Below are positions 62,285 to 64,000 of a stretch of 64,000 nucleotides of DNA, one piece after another. The stretch covers positions 186,001 to 250,000 of the forward strand of contig NZ_JBHSEF010000023.1 of the NCBI RefSeq assembly GCF_042649045.1, in the 5' to 3' direction. Positions within the stretch are counted from its first letter, which is position 1; each line of letters begins with the position of its first letter. The position numbers and the translations under genes were made by a program. The notes beneath the pieces are model-generated. The model had not been told where the DNA came from. It searched no databases and saw only the letters and a list, made by a program, of their open reading frames with translations. This stretch comes from Chryseomicrobium palamuruense (GTDB lineage Bacteria; Bacillota; Bacilli; Bacillales_A; Planococcaceae).

Positions 62285-63346
62285 TCAGTCTTCTATATAT
62301 ACAGACTCTGGACGGAAGATCATATTTTCCTTTAACTGTTCCACCATATGCGCCGTCCATCCTACAGTCCGTGCCACGCTGAATGTTGGTGTAAAGAGCT
62401 CTGGTGACATATCGATTGATTTCATGATGGCTGCCGCGTAGTACTCGACGTTCGTATATAAACGACGACCCGGTTTGTACTGATCTAGTAAGCGGATAAT
62501 TTCTGCTTCTGCCTTTACGGCCAACGCAAGCCATGCTTCTTCAGCACCCAGACGTTCACACGCATACCGCAACACCAGTGAGCGCGGGTCTTCAGTTTTG
62601 TAAACACGATGACCAAATCCCATGATACGTTCTCCTGTTTCTAGCTTCTTTTGAATCACTGCTTCTACTGATCCCACCTCTTGAATCTCGTCTAGCAGTG
62701 CCAACACGCCGGAAGGGGCTCCTCCATGAAGCGGTCCTTTCATCGTCCCTAAAGCTGATACCAGTCCTGACGGAAGATCAGATTCACTGGAAACCGTGAC
62801 ACGCGCCGCAAACGTTGATGCGTTCATTCCGTGTTCCATCGTTGTGATCAAGTAAGTCTCTAGAGCTTTCGCCGATGTTTCCGTAGGTTTCTTGCCAGTA
62901 ATCATGTAAAGGTAGTTCGCTACGTACGGAAGCTCAGGGTCAGGAGCTACCGGCGCTCTCCCTTTTGTCATGCGGTAGGCTGCTGCTGTTATGACCGGTA
63001 TAGCACCTGTGAGCAACATGGCCTGTTCAGCAAGTGACTTTTGCAAAAACGTAGGCGTCCCCAGTGTAGACATGACCGTCCGCACTTGGTCCATAAGGGA
63101 TACCTCTCTCGGTACCTGACGGAGAAAATCGATTCGTGCCGTACCAAGCTGTCGTCCTTCCCTTAATGAGAATTCTACGTCTTCCTTCTCGACACCCCAC
63201 AAGAAAGCAGCGACCGACTCAAAAGTTCCTCCGTGAACTACCTCTTCAATCGTCTTTCCGCGGTAGCGAAGAACGCCGTTCTCTCCGTCTACAGATGAAA
63301 TCCGTGTCTCGACTGCGACCACACCTTTTAGTCCTCTTGTATACAT
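62285..63346 (-). CDS. citA: Citrate/methylcitrate synthase, CitA-like
   Basis: This is a 353-residue citrate synthase-fold enzyme joining acetyl-CoA (or propionyl-CoA) with oxaloacetate. Active-site His residues are in MKGPLHGGAPS and GFGHRVYKTEDPRS. The divergent LysR gene matches the citR-citA arrangement of Bacillus, where CitA is the minor citrate synthase. The ATG has AAAGGAGG upstream. Confidence 0.9.
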   Translation of the reverse strand: MYTRGLKGVVAVETRISSVDGENGVLRYRGKTIEEVVHGGTFESVAAFLWGVEKEDVEFSLREGRQLGTARIDFLRQVPREVSLMDQVRTVMSTLGTPTFLQKSLAEQAMLLTGAIPVITAAAYRMTKGRAPVAPDPELPYVANYLYMITGKKPTETSAKALETYLITTMEHGMNASTFAARVTVSSESDLPSGLVSALGTMKGPLHGGAPSGVLALLDEIQEVGSVEAVIQKKLETGERIMGFGHRVYKTEDPRSLVLRYACERLGAEEAWLALAVKAEAEIIRLLDQYKPGRRLYTNVEYYAAAIMKSIDMSPELFTPTFSVARTVGWTAHMVEQLKENMIFRPESVYIED

Positions 63347-63455
63347 CTAAACACCCTCCTTTACTTACTTGTACTATACCTCTTTCCTATGATTACAAAA
63401 ATTAAATGATTATAATTAAGTCAATTACATTTATTAATTGAAAGGAGGGCATTCC

Positions 63456-64000
63456 GTGGAGATTCCGTGGATGAAAACGTTTTGTATATGTGCCGAGACA
63501 TTGAATTTCCGCAAGGCATCCGAGATTTTGCATATGTCTCAGCCGAATGTGACGGTACACATTCACCGCTTAGAACAGTCGCTTGGTGTAGCTCTCTTTG
63601 TTCGCCAACAGAACCGAGTTCACCTGACACCAGAAGGGCAATTGTTTTACGCGCGAAGCAAACATCTGCTAGAAGAGCTCACGCAGTCTGTCCAGGACGT
63701 GCGCGCCTTAGCTCAGGGATATACGCGTAAATGGATACTGGCTATCTCACCCTTACTCGCGGAAACCATTTTACCAAGCGTCATTCGCCGGTTCACTCAA
63801 GCCCATCCGACCATTGAGCTGCAAATCCGCATCGAGGAATCTCTTGTGATTCAAGATCTGGTTTCTCACCAGGAAGTCGATTTCGGCATTTCCGCCTTGG
63901 CCCCTACCGATAATAAATTGATTCAGCACACCTTATTTACAGAAGCGATTCATCTTGTGAAAGCGCCGGACCCGTACGACGATGAATCCGGCCCTGCGCT
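63456..64000 (+). CDS. citR: LysR-family regulator, CitR-like (partial)
   Basis: This frame runs off the right edge after about 181 codons. The GTG at 63456 has AAAGGAGG 7 bases upstream. The N-terminal LysR helix-turn-helix reads LNFRKASEILHMSQPNVTVH, and the substrate-binding domain begins near residue 90. It is divergent from citA over 109 bases, whose AT-rich stretch probably contains both promoters and the CitR site. Confidence 0.9.
   Translation, partial: MEIPWMKTFCICAETLNFRKASEILHMSQPNVTVHIHRLEQSLGVALFVRQQNRVHLTPEGQLFYARSKHLLEELTQSVQDVRALAQGYTRKWILAISPLLAETILPSVIRRFTQAHPTIELQIRIEESLVIQDLVSHQEVDFGISALAPTDNKLIQHTLFTEAIHLVKAPDPYDDESGPA

Noticed and set aside
1..64000. CRISPR arrays, tRNA or rRNA genes, IS elements, prophage
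   Set aside because: No repeat-spacer pattern, cloverleaf, rRNA segment, transposase or phage gene was found on reading.

Overview
The window reads as chromosomal DNA of a low-to-moderate GC Bacillota, most likely Bacillales. Strong AGGAGG-type ribosome binding sites, GTG and TTG starts, U-tract terminators and gene pairs known from Bacillus (guaC, csaA, azlCD, citR/citA, cydDC, yciC with rpmG, LURP/YxjI, YdhK) support this. Planococcaceae is plausible but is an inference. No rRNA, tRNA, CRISPR array, transposase or prophage was seen.

Layout. 1-6540: a minus-strand ethanolamine utilisation run in the order eutV, eutH, eutS, eutP, eutA, eutB, eutC (eutC cut by the left edge). It has ANTAR-type RNA hairpins and terminators in its leaders and no eutW kinase within view. 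6665-9680: CopC/CopD-like copper proteins, an unknown membrane protein and UppP. 9715-11030: a zinc-sparing operon (COG0523 GTPase plus cysteine-poor L33) behind a Zur box. 11079-17790: NUDIX, CdsA-like, NlpC/P60-like, diguanylate cyclase, YkvA-like and SET proteins. 17933-21320: cydDC. 21361-27038: two more cyclic-di-GMP proteins (one frameshifted at a T8 run), an amidinotransferase-fold hydrolase and a YqcI/YcgG protein. 27314-30193: membrane proteases and small membrane proteins. 30290-34955: a D-threonate/erythronate-type catabolic operon (DeoR regulator, DUF1537 kinase, PdxA2, GntP permease) with visible operators.

34960-43930: a long minus-strand operon, oppBCADF, gamma-glutamyltransferase and a split chromate-transporter pair, next to an Lrp/AsnC regulator. 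It looks like peptide or glutathione scavenging coupled to an anion exporter. 44066-44820: a gene graveyard (cyclase, HD-GYP and DUF3307 fragments). 44827-53075: small membrane, SRAP, ASCH, betaine transporter, APH-like and XRE genes, ending in a phased intergenic repeat. 53076-56082: csaA, azlCD, guaC and a doubly damaged DUF305 gene. 56124-58802: a two-component system with a Met/His-rich YdhK lipoprotein, likely copper or envelope stress. 58906-64000: a MurE paralogue lacking the usual specificity motif, a VTT membrane protein, a half-size NiR/SiR protein, cytidine deaminase, and the divergent citA/citR pair (citR cut by the right edge).

The main themes are metal handling (Cu, Zn, chromate), amine, peptide and sugar-acid scavenging, and cyclic-di-GMP signalling. 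Several genes are recently broken: four lesions are visible, two of them in T runs. The most unusual signals are the shared AACGGC hexaloops in the eut leaders, the opp-ggt-chr operon, a hairpin that is both a terminator and a ribosome-binding-site mask, and a 21-22 bp phased repeat.
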